A stretch of 52,917 nucleotides of DNA from Pelagibacteraceae bacterium AG-404-N13. Lineage in GTDB: Bacteria; Pseudomonadota; Alphaproteobacteria; Pelagibacterales; Pelagibacteraceae. The notes under the pieces were generated by a model. It did not search any database. It saw only the letters and a list, made by a program, of their open reading frames with translations, and was not told the DNA's origin. The position numbers and the translations under genes were made by a program. Each line of letters starts with the position of its first letter. Position 1 is the first letter of the stretch. This document shows positions 18,145 through 26,850 of the stretch, piece by piece. The stretch is taken from positions 1 to 52,917 of the forward strand of contig QCJD01000010.1 in NCBI GenBank assembly GCA_003216255.1. The letters run 5' to 3'.

Positions 18145-19104
18145 TTATGTTTTTGCAAATAAATTAGTTAATTCATAAACAATTGTTGCTGCTGCAAGAG
18201 ACGTAACTTCAGCATGATCATATGCGGGGGCAACTTCTACAACATCTGCTGAAACTAAGTTCAGTCCAACTAATCCTCTTATAACATTTACTAGTTCTCT
18301 TGTTGTCATTCCTGCAATCTCAGGTGTTCCGGTGCCAGGAGCAAATGCTGGATCTAGAACATCAATATCAATTGAAAGGTATAATGGATTTTTTCCAACT
18401 CTTTTTTTTATTCTTTCTGCTATTTTATCAGTTCCCTCTGTTTGAAATTCATCACAATGAATAATTTTAAATCCAAAACTTTCATCATTCTTTATATCAT
18501 CTCTACTATATAATGGGCCTCTTATGCCAACGTGCATTGAAGCATCATCTAAAAAAAGATTTTCTTCTCTCGCTCTTCTAAAAGGAGTTCCATGAGTATA
18601 AGGTGCACCAAAATAAGTATCCCACGTATCTAAATGTGCATCAAAATGCACTAATGATACTGGTCCTTTAACTTTTTTATTTATTGCTCTTAATAAAGGA
18701 ACTGCAATAGTATGGTCTCCTCCAAGACTAATTATGCCACCGACTTTACCTAAAAGTTCGGTTGCTCCTATCTCAATTTGTTTAATCGCTTCATCAATAT
18801 TAAAAGGATTACATGCAATATCTCCTGCATCTGCAACCTGTTGAATTTTGAATGGTTCGACATCATAATTAGGATGGTAATTAGTTCTTAAGTGTCTTGA
18901 GGCTTGTCTAATACTCTGTGGACCAAATCTTGCGCCGGGTCTATAGCTAGTGCCTGAGTCAAAAGGCACTCCTACTATAGCAACATCACAACTTTCAACA
19001 TCTCTTAACTCAGGTAACCTAGCAAAAGTTGATGGACCTGCATATCTTGGCACCTTTGTTCCACTAACTGGCTGAATTGGTTTTTTATTTTTTTCTTTTT
19101 TCAT
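18145..19104 (-). CDS. speB: Agmatinase-family ureohydrolase
   Basis: A 319-residue arginase-fold enzyme. The Mn ligands are in SLGGDHTIAVP, LVHFDAHLDTWDTYFG and LSIDIDVLDPAFAPGTGTPE. The N-terminus KVPRYAGPSTFARLPEL is of the agmatinase/guanidinobutyrase branch, not arginase. It releases urea from agmatine or another guanidino compound; branch members also act on 4-guanidinobutyrate or 3-guanidinopropionate, and sequence alone does not separate them. It heads a two-gene operon with the aldehyde dehydrogenase. Confidence 0.9.
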   Translation of the reverse strand: MKKEKNKKPIQPVSGTKVPRYAGPSTFARLPELRDVESCDVAIVGVPFDSGTSYRPGARFGPQSIRQASRHLRTNYHPNYDVEPFKIQQVADAGDIACNPFNIDEAIKQIEIGATELLGKVGGIISLGGDHTIAVPLLRAINKKVKGPVSLVHFDAHLDTWDTYFGAPYTHGTPFRRAREENLFLDDASMHVGIRGPLYSRDDIKNDESFGFKIIHCDEFQTEGTDKIAERIKKRVGKNPLYLSIDIDVLDPAFAPGTGTPEIAGMTTRELVNVIRGLVGLNLVSADVVEVAPAYDHAEVTSLAAATIVYELTNLFAKT

Positions 19105-19116
19105 TTTATTATAATC

Positions 19117-19134
19117 TAAGATAATATCATCTTA
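19117..19134. promoter_or_regulatory. Short inverted repeat in the speB / metallopeptidase divergent spacer
   Basis: TAAGAT, spacer AATATC, then ATCTTA in a 55-bp divergent spacer between starts at 19104 and 19160. The position would suit an operator for both directions. The arms are only six bases and A+T-rich, so it may be chance. Confidence 0.25.
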
Positions 19135-19159
19135 ACAAATTCGTCTATATATATATTTA

Positions 19160-19882
19160 ATGAGATTATTAGTAGTTTTGCTTTTAGTTTTGCAAGTAAA
19201 TTCTTTACAAGCAGATGAAATTTTCAATTTGATAAAAATTCCTAATTTAGAAGTCTATAAAATAGATAATAATCAAGGTTTAAAATATTTAAATTCAAAA
19301 CAAAATTTTATTATTGGTGTAAAAAATAATATTAAATGTGAAAAAGCAAACAAAACTAATCTTGCAAATACATTTTCAATTATAGAAAGAAATTTAGAAA
19401 AATATGATGCAAAATTTTTAAAAAAAATAAACTTAAGATTTATAGTTTTATGTGAAAACCTTTATATATCTGAAATTAATACAGCTGGAATACCGGATTA
19501 TAAAAAAAGAACATTAATTTTAGATATAAATTTTGAAAAGAAATATTTTGAGAGAGTGATACATCACGAAATTTTCCACTTAGTGTATGATAGTTTTAAG
19601 GAGTTTTTTAATGATAAAACTTGGTCTGATTTTAATAAGAAATCATTTAAATATGCTGAATGCTCAACATGCTCAGATAGATTAAACTTAGATCTCTATG
19701 ATAACACAGATGGTTTTGTAACTGAATATTCAAAGTCTATTCCATCTGAAGACATGGCTGAAGTTTTTTCTTTTTTAATATTTGACAGAATAAATTTAGA
19801 AAATAAATCTAAGAATGATCCAATATTATTAAATAAAATTAATTATATTAAATCAGGATTAGATAAAATTAATAAACTTTAA
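19160..19882 (+). CDS. Secreted HExxH putative zinc metallopeptidase
   Basis: A 240-residue protein with an N-terminal signal peptide (RLLVVLLLVLQVNSLQA, likely cleaved before DEIFNL). The zinc motif HHEIFHLVYDSF (HExxH) lies at about residue 135. A downstream Glu in SEDMAEVFSFLIF could be the third ligand, as in gluzincin-like putative metallopeptidases. A CSTCSDR segment between them could form a disulfide or bind another metal. It probably acts in the periplasm; the substrate is unknown. It is followed six bases later by a membrane-anchored prolyl isomerase, suggesting envelope protein handling. Confidence 0.72.
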   Translation: MRLLVVLLLVLQVNSLQADEIFNLIKIPNLEVYKIDNNQGLKYLNSKQNFIIGVKNNIKCEKANKTNLANTFSIIERNLEKYDAKFLKKINLRFIVLCENLYISEINTAGIPDYKKRTLILDINFEKKYFERVIHHEIFHLVYDSFKEFFNDKTWSDFNKKSFKYAECSTCSDRLNLDLYDNTDGFVTEYSKSIPSEDMAEVFSFLIFDRINLENKSKNDPILLNKINYIKSGLDKINKL

Positions 19883-19887
19883 ATTTA

Positions 19888-20532
19888 ATGATTAATAAAA
19901 TAAAGGCTTCAACTTCAGAAAAAATATTATTTGTTTTTTTAATTTTATTAATTATTTTTTCTTTTAGCTTTGTTTTTATAATAAAAAATAAATGTCTTTT
20001 TATTGAAAATATAGATCCAAAAAAAATTAATTTTAAAAACCCAAGTAATATTGTTGTTATGAATATTGAGTGTGGAAATGTTATTATTGAACTTATGCCA
20101 GAAATGTCTCCAAATTCAGTTAAGAGATTTAAATATTTTATAAAAAAAGGTTCTTACAATGGATCTACATTTTATCGTGTTGTTAAAGATACGTTGGTAC
20201 AAGCAGGAGATTTGGAGTTTGGAAATATTGAAAACATTAATTATTATAAAGTTGGAAGTGGTAGATCAATGCTTGGAAATTTAAATTCAGAACTAAATGA
20301 TAATTATCAATTTATTGAAGGAACTGTCGCTCTAGCTAGAGGAGACGAGTTTAATACTGAAGACAGCGAATTTTTTATAATTTTAAAAAATATTCCCTTG
20401 TATACAGGGGAATATACGCCAGTTGGTAAAGTAATTTATGGATTAGATGCTTTAAAAAAAATTAAAGCAGGCAACAAATCAGAATATGTTTTGCGCCCAG
20501 ATTATATTAATTATTTTAAATTATTGAGATAA
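19888..20532 (+). CDS. Membrane-anchored cyclophilin-type peptidyl-prolyl isomerase
   Basis: The 214-residue product has one N-terminal membrane helix (ILFVFLILLIIFSFSFVFII) and then a cyclophilin domain: IIELMPEMSPNSVKRF, GSYNGSTFYRVVKDTLVQAG, VALARGDEFNTEDSEFFIIL and YTPVGKVIYGLDALKKI. The FYRV arginine is kept; the usual QGG and SQFF boxes appear as QAG and SEFF, so activity may be modified. Predicted to face the periplasm. Operon partner of the preceding HExxH protein. Its 3' end overlaps a possible small minus-strand gene. Confidence 0.88.
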   Translation: MINKIKASTSEKILFVFLILLIIFSFSFVFIIKNKCLFIENIDPKKINFKNPSNIVVMNIECGNVIIELMPEMSPNSVKRFKYFIKKGSYNGSTFYRVVKDTLVQAGDLEFGNIENINYYKVGSGRSMLGNLNSELNDNYQFIEGTVALARGDEFNTEDSEFFIILKNIPLYTGEYTPVGKVIYGLDALKKIKAGNKSEYVLRPDYINYFKLLR

Positions 20533-20649
20533 AACTATTATAAAAACAATAATAATTGCTGCTGAATAATAATACGGCATTTTCTTTTTCCAAGAAATTA
20601 AAATTTTAGAAGCATTATTAATTTGTTTTTTAGATAACTTTTTTGTCAT
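20521..20649 (-). CDS. Possible 42-residue single-span membrane protein
   Basis: Reading MTKKLSKKQINNASKILISW at the start, a lysine-rich head is followed by YYYSAAIIIVFIIVLSQ, a good single membrane helix ending at the stop. The ATG lies six bases after the stop of the beta-oxidation fusion gene, so it could be the last gene of the peptide-transporter operon. It overlaps the 3' end of the convergent cyclophilin by 12 bases. Short length and lack of a recognised family keep confidence low, but composition and position are those of a real small protein. Confidence 0.45.
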   Translation of the reverse strand: MTKKLSKKQINNASKILISWKKKMPYYYSAAIIIVFIIVLSQ

Positions 20650-20655
20650 AAAATT

Positions 20656-22878
20656 TTAATTTATTAAGGGTTTGCCAGTAGCAAGAGTATGTTTAATTCT
20701 CTCTTGCGTTTTTTGTGTTTCTATTAATTTCATAAAAGCATTTAATTCTAACTTAAATAAATCATCTTCTGTCAAAGTTTTGTCTAAAGTTGTATCACCA
20801 CCACTTAATACATATGCTAGCTCTTTACCAACTTCCATTCCATGGTCAAGGATAACTTTGTCATTATACAGTTTTTCTAATAGACTAATCATTTTTTCCC
20901 TAACAATTTTTCCAGATAGATTAAAAGTACATTCTTCTGATGGAGAAAAATTTTTATTACTTGAAAGTATTTCCTTTGAAACTGAAAATAAACTATTTCT
21001 ACTCATTATTTTTTTATCTTCTGGTTTTAAATATTTTAAAGGCTCTGCTTCTATTGGAGAGGTTGCTGTTTTAGCGTAACCAATAATATCAAATACTTTT
21101 AATGAAGCAAAATCTGGATCTTTTTTTGCTTCTTCAGACTGAGACCATCTCCACAACATTTCTTTGCATCCTCCACCGGCAGGAATTAATCCGACTATAG
21201 TTTCAACAAGTCCAACAACAATATTTGTATGAGATGCAACAAAATTACTTTGAACTAAAACTTCAAATCCTCCTCCCAAAGTTAAACCTGAAGGAGCTGA
21301 GACCACTGGATATTTAGAGTATTTTAAATGTTTACAAGTATCTTGAAAATATTTTACAAATTTTTCAATTGATTTAAAGTCTCCTTTGTCTGCAAAATTC
21401 ATTGTATAAGATAAATTTACACCTGCAGAAAATTGCATACTTTCATTAATAATTATTAAAGGTTTGTCTGTTGCATTTTTCAAACTGTCCATGGAATCGT
21501 AATCCAAAGCGTTTGCCTTAGTTGTAAATTCAACAATATTAAAATCATTAAACCTGTATATTTCAGCTGAATTATTTTTATCTAATTTAATTGCTTTAGG
21601 TTTTATTTTTCCTAAGGTCTCCATTTCTGTATACTTCTGTCTTTCTCCATAAAAATTTTCATCTTTATTTTTGGATAAATTTTCTAAGAAGTTATTATTT
21701 TTGAAATTATCAATTCTCTCAAAGAAAGATTTAACTCCAATTTCTTTTAACATTTCAAATGGACCTTTGGACCAATTAAAACCTAGTCTCATTGCTTCAT
21801 CAATATCATTAAATTTATCTGTAATTCCTGGAACTAAGGAAGAAGCATATTTAATAATTTTTGAGATAACGCTCCAAGCATATTCTCCATATTTATCTTT
21901 TCTGTTTATTAACTTATTAATATCTATTCTTTCAATTCCTAAATTAATTTTTTGAGAAGTTGAATATTCTCCAGTTTCTAAATTGATGGCTTCTAAAATT
22001 TTTTTATTTTCTACTTTGTTCATTCTGTAGAAACCACCCTTCCCTTTACGACCTGTATATCCAGTTTCTATAAGTTTTTTTACTAATGGTATTTCTTTAG
22101 CAACTATTTGAAATTCATCATTTTCAGGAAGTTCTTTTATAAAACTTTTCAAAACATCAGCCATTAAATCTATTCCTATTAAATCATATAACCCAAAAAC
22201 TCCTGTCTTAGGTATTCCCATAGGCCTTCCAAATACCGCATCTGCTTCTTCGATAGAAAGTTTCATTTTAAATGCTTCAGTCATTGCAACTTGCATTGCA
22301 TAAACACCAATTCTATTTCCTAAAAAGCCAGGTGTATCGTTACAAATAATTGTTCCTTTTCCTAGATCTTCTTCACAAAATTTTTTTAAATCATTTATTT
22401 TTTCAATATTATTATTGGGGCTTTTAACTATTTCTAATAAATCCATGTATCTTACTGGATTAAAAAAATGTGTTATACAAAAATCCTTCTTTTCGTCTTC
22501 TGATAATTTTTCTGACAGTACTTTAATTGGAATAGAAGAAGTATTTGATGATACAATAGATCCAGGTTTTCTCTCTTTGAATATTTTCTCATAAATATTA
22601 TGTTTTATGTCAATTCTTTCAACAACAGCTTCCACTATCCAATCAGCTTGGCTAACGACATTAAAGTCGTCGTTAATATTACCGACACTAATATTATTTA
22701 CTTTTGATTTGTCTATTAACAAAGGTGGTCTAGATTTATAAATACGTTCTCTAGCTTTTTCACTTATTTCTGTTGTTAAATCCAATAATGTTACTGGTAT
22801 TTTCGCATTGCACAACTGCGCAGCAATTCCACAACCCATTGTACCAGAACCTATTATTACAACTCTTTTAATTTCCAT
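20656..22878 (-). CDS. 3-hydroxyacyl-CoA dehydrogenase / enoyl-CoA hydratase fusion (FadN-like order)
   Basis: A 740-residue bifunctional beta-oxidation enzyme with the dehydrogenase first. The NAD-binding motif VVIIGSGTMGCGIAA opens the protein, SSNTSSIPI and ITHFFNPVRYMDLLEIV mark the catalytic region, and NDTPGFLGNRIG begins the helical domain. The crotonase part lies at about 440-640 (SAPSGLTLGGGFEVLVQSN, LVETIVGLIPAGGGCKEML). Domain order is that of FadN-type proteins, the reverse of FadB/FadJ. No thiolase is adjacent, but one lies at 34776. It overlaps the ABC ATPase gene by 11 bases, so it belongs to that operon; why a peptide transporter should be linked to acyl-CoA oxidation is unclear. 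Confidence 0.92.
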   Translation of the reverse strand: MEIKRVVIIGSGTMGCGIAAQLCNAKIPVTLLDLTTEISEKARERIYKSRPPLLIDKSKVNNISVGNINDDFNVVSQADWIVEAVVERIDIKHNIYEKIFKERKPGSIVSSNTSSIPIKVLSEKLSEDEKKDFCITHFFNPVRYMDLLEIVKSPNNNIEKINDLKKFCEEDLGKGTIICNDTPGFLGNRIGVYAMQVAMTEAFKMKLSIEEADAVFGRPMGIPKTGVFGLYDLIGIDLMADVLKSFIKELPENDEFQIVAKEIPLVKKLIETGYTGRKGKGGFYRMNKVENKKILEAINLETGEYSTSQKINLGIERIDINKLINRKDKYGEYAWSVISKIIKYASSLVPGITDKFNDIDEAMRLGFNWSKGPFEMLKEIGVKSFFERIDNFKNNNFLENLSKNKDENFYGERQKYTEMETLGKIKPKAIKLDKNNSAEIYRFNDFNIVEFTTKANALDYDSMDSLKNATDKPLIIINESMQFSAGVNLSYTMNFADKGDFKSIEKFVKYFQDTCKHLKYSKYPVVSAPSGLTLGGGFEVLVQSNFVASHTNIVVGLVETIVGLIPAGGGCKEMLWRWSQSEEAKKDPDFASLKVFDIIGYAKTATSPIEAEPLKYLKPEDKKIMSRNSLFSVSKEILSSNKNFSPSEECTFNLSGKIVREKMISLLEKLYNDKVILDHGMEVGKELAYVLSGGDTTLDKTLTEDDLFKLELNAFMKLIETQKTQERIKHTLATGKPLIN

Positions 22879-24901
22879 TTTGTATGTTTTCTAATTCCTT
22901 AATGTTTATATGGCATCTTATTGCATTTCCATTATCGCCAATTTGCCACGGTGGAGTTTCATTTTTACATTTATCACCTAAAATTCGTGGACAACGGCCC
23001 TGGAAACAGCATCCTTTTTCAGGAGGTTTATCTTCAACGATATCTTCAGCAACAAGTTTTGGTTTTATATCGGGATCAGGTTCCAAAACTGCTCCCAGTA
23101 ATACTTCTGTATAAGGGTGCGAAGGAAATTTATAAACATTTTTAGATGGTCCAATTTCACATAATCGACCTTGATATAAAACTGCAACTCTATCGCTTAT
23201 AGCTCTTACAACTGCTAGATCGTGAGAAACAAATATATAAGTAGTACCAAAATCTTCTTTCAACTTTTGAAGTAAGTTAAGTACAGCTGCCTGTACAGAA
23301 ACATCTAGAGCTGAAGTAACTTCATCACAAAGAATTATATCTGGTTTTGCTGCAAAAGCTCTTGCAACAGCAACTCTTTGTTTTTCACCTCCTGACAATT
23401 GTCTAGGGTATCTAGTCATGTAAAATTTACCTAGTCTTACTTTTTCTAAAAGGTCAATTATATTATTTTTTAATTTCTCTCCAGATAAACCAAAATATAA
23501 TTTTAAGGGCTGGGCGAGAATTTCTTCAACAGTATGATTTGGATTCAAAGATTCATCTGGATTTTGAAAAATTAATTGAATAGCTCTAAGATCGCTAGAA
23601 TTTCTTTTTTTTAAATCGTTAGATAAAATTCTATCTTGATTAAATTTTATATTTCCTTCTTTAGTTCTAAGTAAACCTGCTATTGATTTTAAAATAGTTG
23701 ATTTACCGCTACCTGACTCTCCAACAAGAGCAATAGTTTCTCCTTTATTAATATCAATATTAATATCTTTTACTGTAGGATTTGTATCTGTAATTTTATT
23801 TAAAATTTGATCTAATAATTTTTGTTTTGCATAGCTTATTGAAACATCAGTTAAATTTAATATTTCATTTATTTTGATATTTTTTTCATTTCTAGATGTG
23901 CTTAATTGCTTTTTACTTTTATCTTTTAATAATTTCTTATAATTAAAACATCTTACACTTGTTTTTAATTCATTAATGTATTCAAGATCAGGTGAATTTT
24001 TTTTACACTTTTCTTCTGCCAAATTACATCTGTCATAAAAACTACATCCTTCTTTTTTTGTTCCAGGTTGGGGTTGACTTCCAGGCATTGAGCCAGGTAA
24101 TCCAGCCAAAGATAATTTAGGTATAGAATTTAAAAGTCCATAAGTATACGGATGAATTGGTCTTTTTAGAATATCTCTTGCTGGTCCTTCTAAAACAATT
24201 TCTCCAGAATACATAACAATAATTCTGTCACTTACCTGTGCTATAGCTCCTAGGTCATGACTAACATAAACCATTGAAGTGCCAGTATCTTTTGCAATAA
24301 AATTTAAAAGCTCCAGAACATGTGCCTGAGTTGTTACATCTAAACCTGTTGTTGGCTCATCTAACAATAGAAGATCTGGATTACCTGCTAATGCCATACC
24401 AACAGCTACTCTTTGTTGTTGACCACCTGAAAGTTCATGGGGATATCTAAGTGCTATAGTTTCTGGCGAAGGAAGCCTTACTTTATTTAACAATTCTGAA
24501 ATCTTTTTTTCCCTTTCATTTTTATTAAAATTTGTATGTAATTTTAATGCTTCATCAATTTGATAACCTATTTTTAAATTTGGTGTTAAAGCTTGACCGG
24601 CATTTTGAGGTATCATAGCTATTTTTCTACCTCGAATTTTTTCTAATTCTCTATTGTTCATATTAAGAAGATTAAATGAATTGAATATGCATTCCCCTCC
24701 CATTTTAAATAATCCTTGTTTAACGTAACCCATCATCGCTAAAGCTAAAGTACTTTTTCCAGAACCAGACTCTCCTACTATGCCGACAGTTTCTCCTTTT
24801 TTTATGTTGGTAGTAATGTTTTTTAGTATTGAAATCTCATGACCCTTTTGACTTTTAAAACCAACAGATAAATTTTTAACTTTTTGAATTATTTCACTCA
24901 T
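22868..24901 (-). CDS. Fused double ATPase of a peptide/nickel-type ABC transporter (DppD-DppF-like)
   Basis: 677 residues carrying two complete ABC modules. Module 1: GESGSGKSTLALAM, signature LSGGQQQRVAVG, Walker B LLLLDEPTTGLDV. Module 2: GESGSGKSTILKSI, LSGGEKQRVAVA, IILCDEVTSALDV. Each ends with the oligopeptide-family Cys motif (GCSFYDRCNLAEEKC; GCCFQGRCPRILGDKC). GsiA-like fusions of this kind energise di/oligopeptide or glutathione-type importers. It is the fourth gene after the binding protein and two permeases, with three bases to the permease gene. Confidence 0.95.
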   Translation of the reverse strand: MSEIIQKVKNLSVGFKSQKGHEISILKNITTNIKKGETVGIVGESGSGKSTLALAMMGYVKQGLFKMGGECIFNSFNLLNMNNRELEKIRGRKIAMIPQNAGQALTPNLKIGYQIDEALKLHTNFNKNEREKKISELLNKVRLPSPETIALRYPHELSGGQQQRVAVGMALAGNPDLLLLDEPTTGLDVTTQAHVLELLNFIAKDTGTSMVYVSHDLGAIAQVSDRIIVMYSGEIVLEGPARDILKRPIHPYTYGLLNSIPKLSLAGLPGSMPGSQPQPGTKKEGCSFYDRCNLAEEKCKKNSPDLEYINELKTSVRCFNYKKLLKDKSKKQLSTSRNEKNIKINEILNLTDVSISYAKQKLLDQILNKITDTNPTVKDINIDINKGETIALVGESGSGKSTILKSIAGLLRTKEGNIKFNQDRILSNDLKKRNSSDLRAIQLIFQNPDESLNPNHTVEEILAQPLKLYFGLSGEKLKNNIIDLLEKVRLGKFYMTRYPRQLSGGEKQRVAVARAFAAKPDIILCDEVTSALDVSVQAAVLNLLQKLKEDFGTTYIFVSHDLAVVRAISDRVAVLYQGRLCEIGPSKNVYKFPSHPYTEVLLGAVLEPDPDIKPKLVAEDIVEDKPPEKGCCFQGRCPRILGDKCKNETPPWQIGDNGNAIRCHINIKELENIQNGN

Positions 24902-24904
24902 AAT

Positions 24905-25798
24905 TTATACTGGAGCTTTTGTTGATCTATCAATTCCTAATGCTTTAGCAAAAGCATCTGCGGTTAAATTGATTCCAATTATTAAGCTACTTAATCCAAC
25001 AATAGGAGCTATCACTGCCCAATAAGCAAATGACATAAGTCCTCTGGCATTTGAGATCATCAATCCCCAATCTGGAGTTGGTGGACTTACTCCAAATCCT
25101 AAAAATGACAGAGAGCTAAATCCTAATAACATCCAAGACCATCTCATTGCTCCTTCAACTAATATTGCATCTCTTACGTTAGGTATTATTTCGTTCCAAA
25201 TAATAGATAAGTTACTGTGTCCTCTAGCTCGTGCTGAAACGATAAAATCTTTTGCGATTACATCATGAGTTGCTGCTCTTGCAACTCTAACAATTCCTTT
25301 TCCATAAAAGAAACCTAGCGCTGGTATAAGAACTTGAGTTGATGTACCTAGTAGAGAAACTATTAACAGCATAGCTAATATCCATGGGATTGATAAAAAA
25401 GCATCTACGACTCTCATAACAACGTCATCTATTTTTCCTCCAACCAATCCACAAAAAATTCCCAATAAACCTCCCCAAAGTAATGCTATCAAAGATCCAA
25501 AGAAAGTTATTGTAAGAGCAGTTCGTCCTCCCATAATTGTTCTTGTAAATACATCTCTTCCCAAACTATCAGTTCCAAACCAATATTCTGAGGATGGTGC
25601 TTGAAGCATCAGAGAAGGATCAATTGCTTTAAAATCGTATGGTGCCAAGAAAGGGCTTAGAAAAGCTAACAATATATGAAATACTAAAATACTTAAACCT
25701 ATAAAGCCAGAAGGTTTTGAGGCCATAGTCAATAGCACCTCGGAAATTTTTTTGAAAATGCTTTTTTTTTTATTTACTTTTGCTTTATTTATTTCCAT
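24905..25798 (-). CDS. Peptide-type ABC transporter permease (DppC-like)
   Basis: A 297-residue inner-membrane permease with the N-terminal family segment FLAPYDFKAIDPSLMLQAPS and SLGRDVFTRTIMGGRTAL. The EAA loop is in SARARGHSNLSIIWNEIIPNV. About six membrane segments follow. It forms the heterodimeric channel with the DppB-like gene one base upstream. The substrate may be peptides or another solute handled by the SBP_bac_5 class. Confidence 0.95.
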   Translation of the reverse strand: MEINKAKVNKKKSIFKKISEVLLTMASKPSGFIGLSILVFHILLAFLSPFLAPYDFKAIDPSLMLQAPSSEYWFGTDSLGRDVFTRTIMGGRTALTITFFGSLIALLWGGLLGIFCGLVGGKIDDVVMRVVDAFLSIPWILAMLLIVSLLGTSTQVLIPALGFFYGKGIVRVARAATHDVIAKDFIVSARARGHSNLSIIWNEIIPNVRDAILVEGAMRWSWMLLGFSSLSFLGFGVSPPTPDWGLMISNARGLMSFAYWAVIAPIVGLSSLIIGINLTADAFAKALGIDRSTKAPV

Positions 25799-25799
25799 T

Positions 25800-26756
25800 T
25801 TATTTTCTTATCTGTAAAGTTTTTAATCTCGGATTTAACATTAATGTTAATAAATCAGCTATTAAGTTTATACTTACATAAATTGATGCTAGAATAATTG
25901 CTAAAGCTTGTACGGTTGGAAGATCTCTATTTGATATAGATTCAATTACTAAACGACCTAAACCAGGATAATTAAAAACTACTTCTGTAACAACGACACC
26001 TCCTAAAAGCCAAGCAATAGTTAAGGCAACAACATTAATTGCAGGCAATAAAGCATTTGGTAAAACATGTTTAAAAACCATTTTCCAGTAAGGCACTCCT
26101 TTAAGAATTGCCATTTGAACATAATCGCTTGCCATAACCTGGATAACACTGGATCTTACCATTCGTGCCATATGAGCTGTCATTATCATTGCAATTGCTA
26201 TTACTGGTAAAATTATATTTGGAAGTAATTCCTTTACCGTAACATCAGTTGGTACTATTACTATTCCTGGAAGCCATTCTAGCCAAATAGCTACAACTAA
26301 AATTAATAATGTAGCGCTAATAAACTCTGGAATTGTCATAGCAAATATTGTTACAGTTGAAATAGTAATATCTGGAAGTTTATCTCTCCATAAAGCAGTT
26401 ATTATGCCAAGTATTAGAGCAAGAGGAATTCCAATAATTATTGCTGCTGAAGCTAAAACCATAGAATTTTTTACGCGTGGTCCTAAAACTTCATTAATTG
26501 GCATTTGTCCACTTAATGAATATCCAAAATCTCCCTGAATTACATTATATGCCCAAGAAAGGTATCTTTCATGTGCGGGAATATCTAAACCTAATCTTTT
26601 ATAGCATGCCTCTAATGCTGCTCCGTAAGCTTCTCTTTCAAGATACGTCGTGCACGCATCTCCAGGTAAAACTTCTGTTCCAACAAAAGTAATTAATGAA
26701 ACTATAAACAAGGTTATTAAACCTAGTAAAATTCTTTTTATTATTAAAAAAAACAT
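25800..26756 (-). CDS. Peptide-type ABC transporter permease (DppB-like)
   Basis: 318 residues with the conserved N-terminus IKRILLGLITLFIVSLITF, the periplasmic GDFGYSLSGQMPINEVLG, and the EAA-type loop ASDYVQMAILKGVPYWKMVF. VVTEVVFNYPGLGRLVIESI near the end is diagnostic for DppB/OppB. Partner of the DppC-like gene. It is separated from the binding-protein gene by 94 bases containing a strong hairpin, so it is probably expressed at a lower level. Confidence 0.95.
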   Translation of the reverse strand: MFFLIIKRILLGLITLFIVSLITFVGTEVLPGDACTTYLEREAYGAALEACYKRLGLDIPAHERYLSWAYNVIQGDFGYSLSGQMPINEVLGPRVKNSMVLASAAIIIGIPLALILGIITALWRDKLPDITISTVTIFAMTIPEFISATLLILVVAIWLEWLPGIVIVPTDVTVKELLPNIILPVIAIAMIMTAHMARMVRSSVIQVMASDYVQMAILKGVPYWKMVFKHVLPNALLPAINVVALTIAWLLGGVVVTEVVFNYPGLGRLVIESISNRDLPTVQALAIILASIYVSINLIADLLTLMLNPRLKTLQIRK

Positions 26757-26808
26757 AATTAAGATTATTTTTCTTAATTTTAAAAATAAATATTAAAAAT
26801 GAAACAAA

Positions 26809-26839
26809 TTTTACAGGCCTTAAAATAAGGCCTGTAAAA
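26809..26839 (-). terminator. Hairpin behind the dppA-like gene (partial terminator or mRNA 3' stabiliser)
   Basis: Perfect 14-bp arms TTTTACAGGCCTTA / TAAGGCCTGTAAAA with a 3-base loop, starting 11 bases after the binding-protein stop codon. On the minus strand it is followed by a weak T-rich stretch (AAAATTTGTTTC). Such elements between binding-protein and permease genes lower downstream expression and protect the upstream mRNA (established for other ABC operons). The downstream genes have no obvious promoter, so readthrough is likely. Confidence 0.8.
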
Positions 26840-26850
26840 AATAATTTGTA

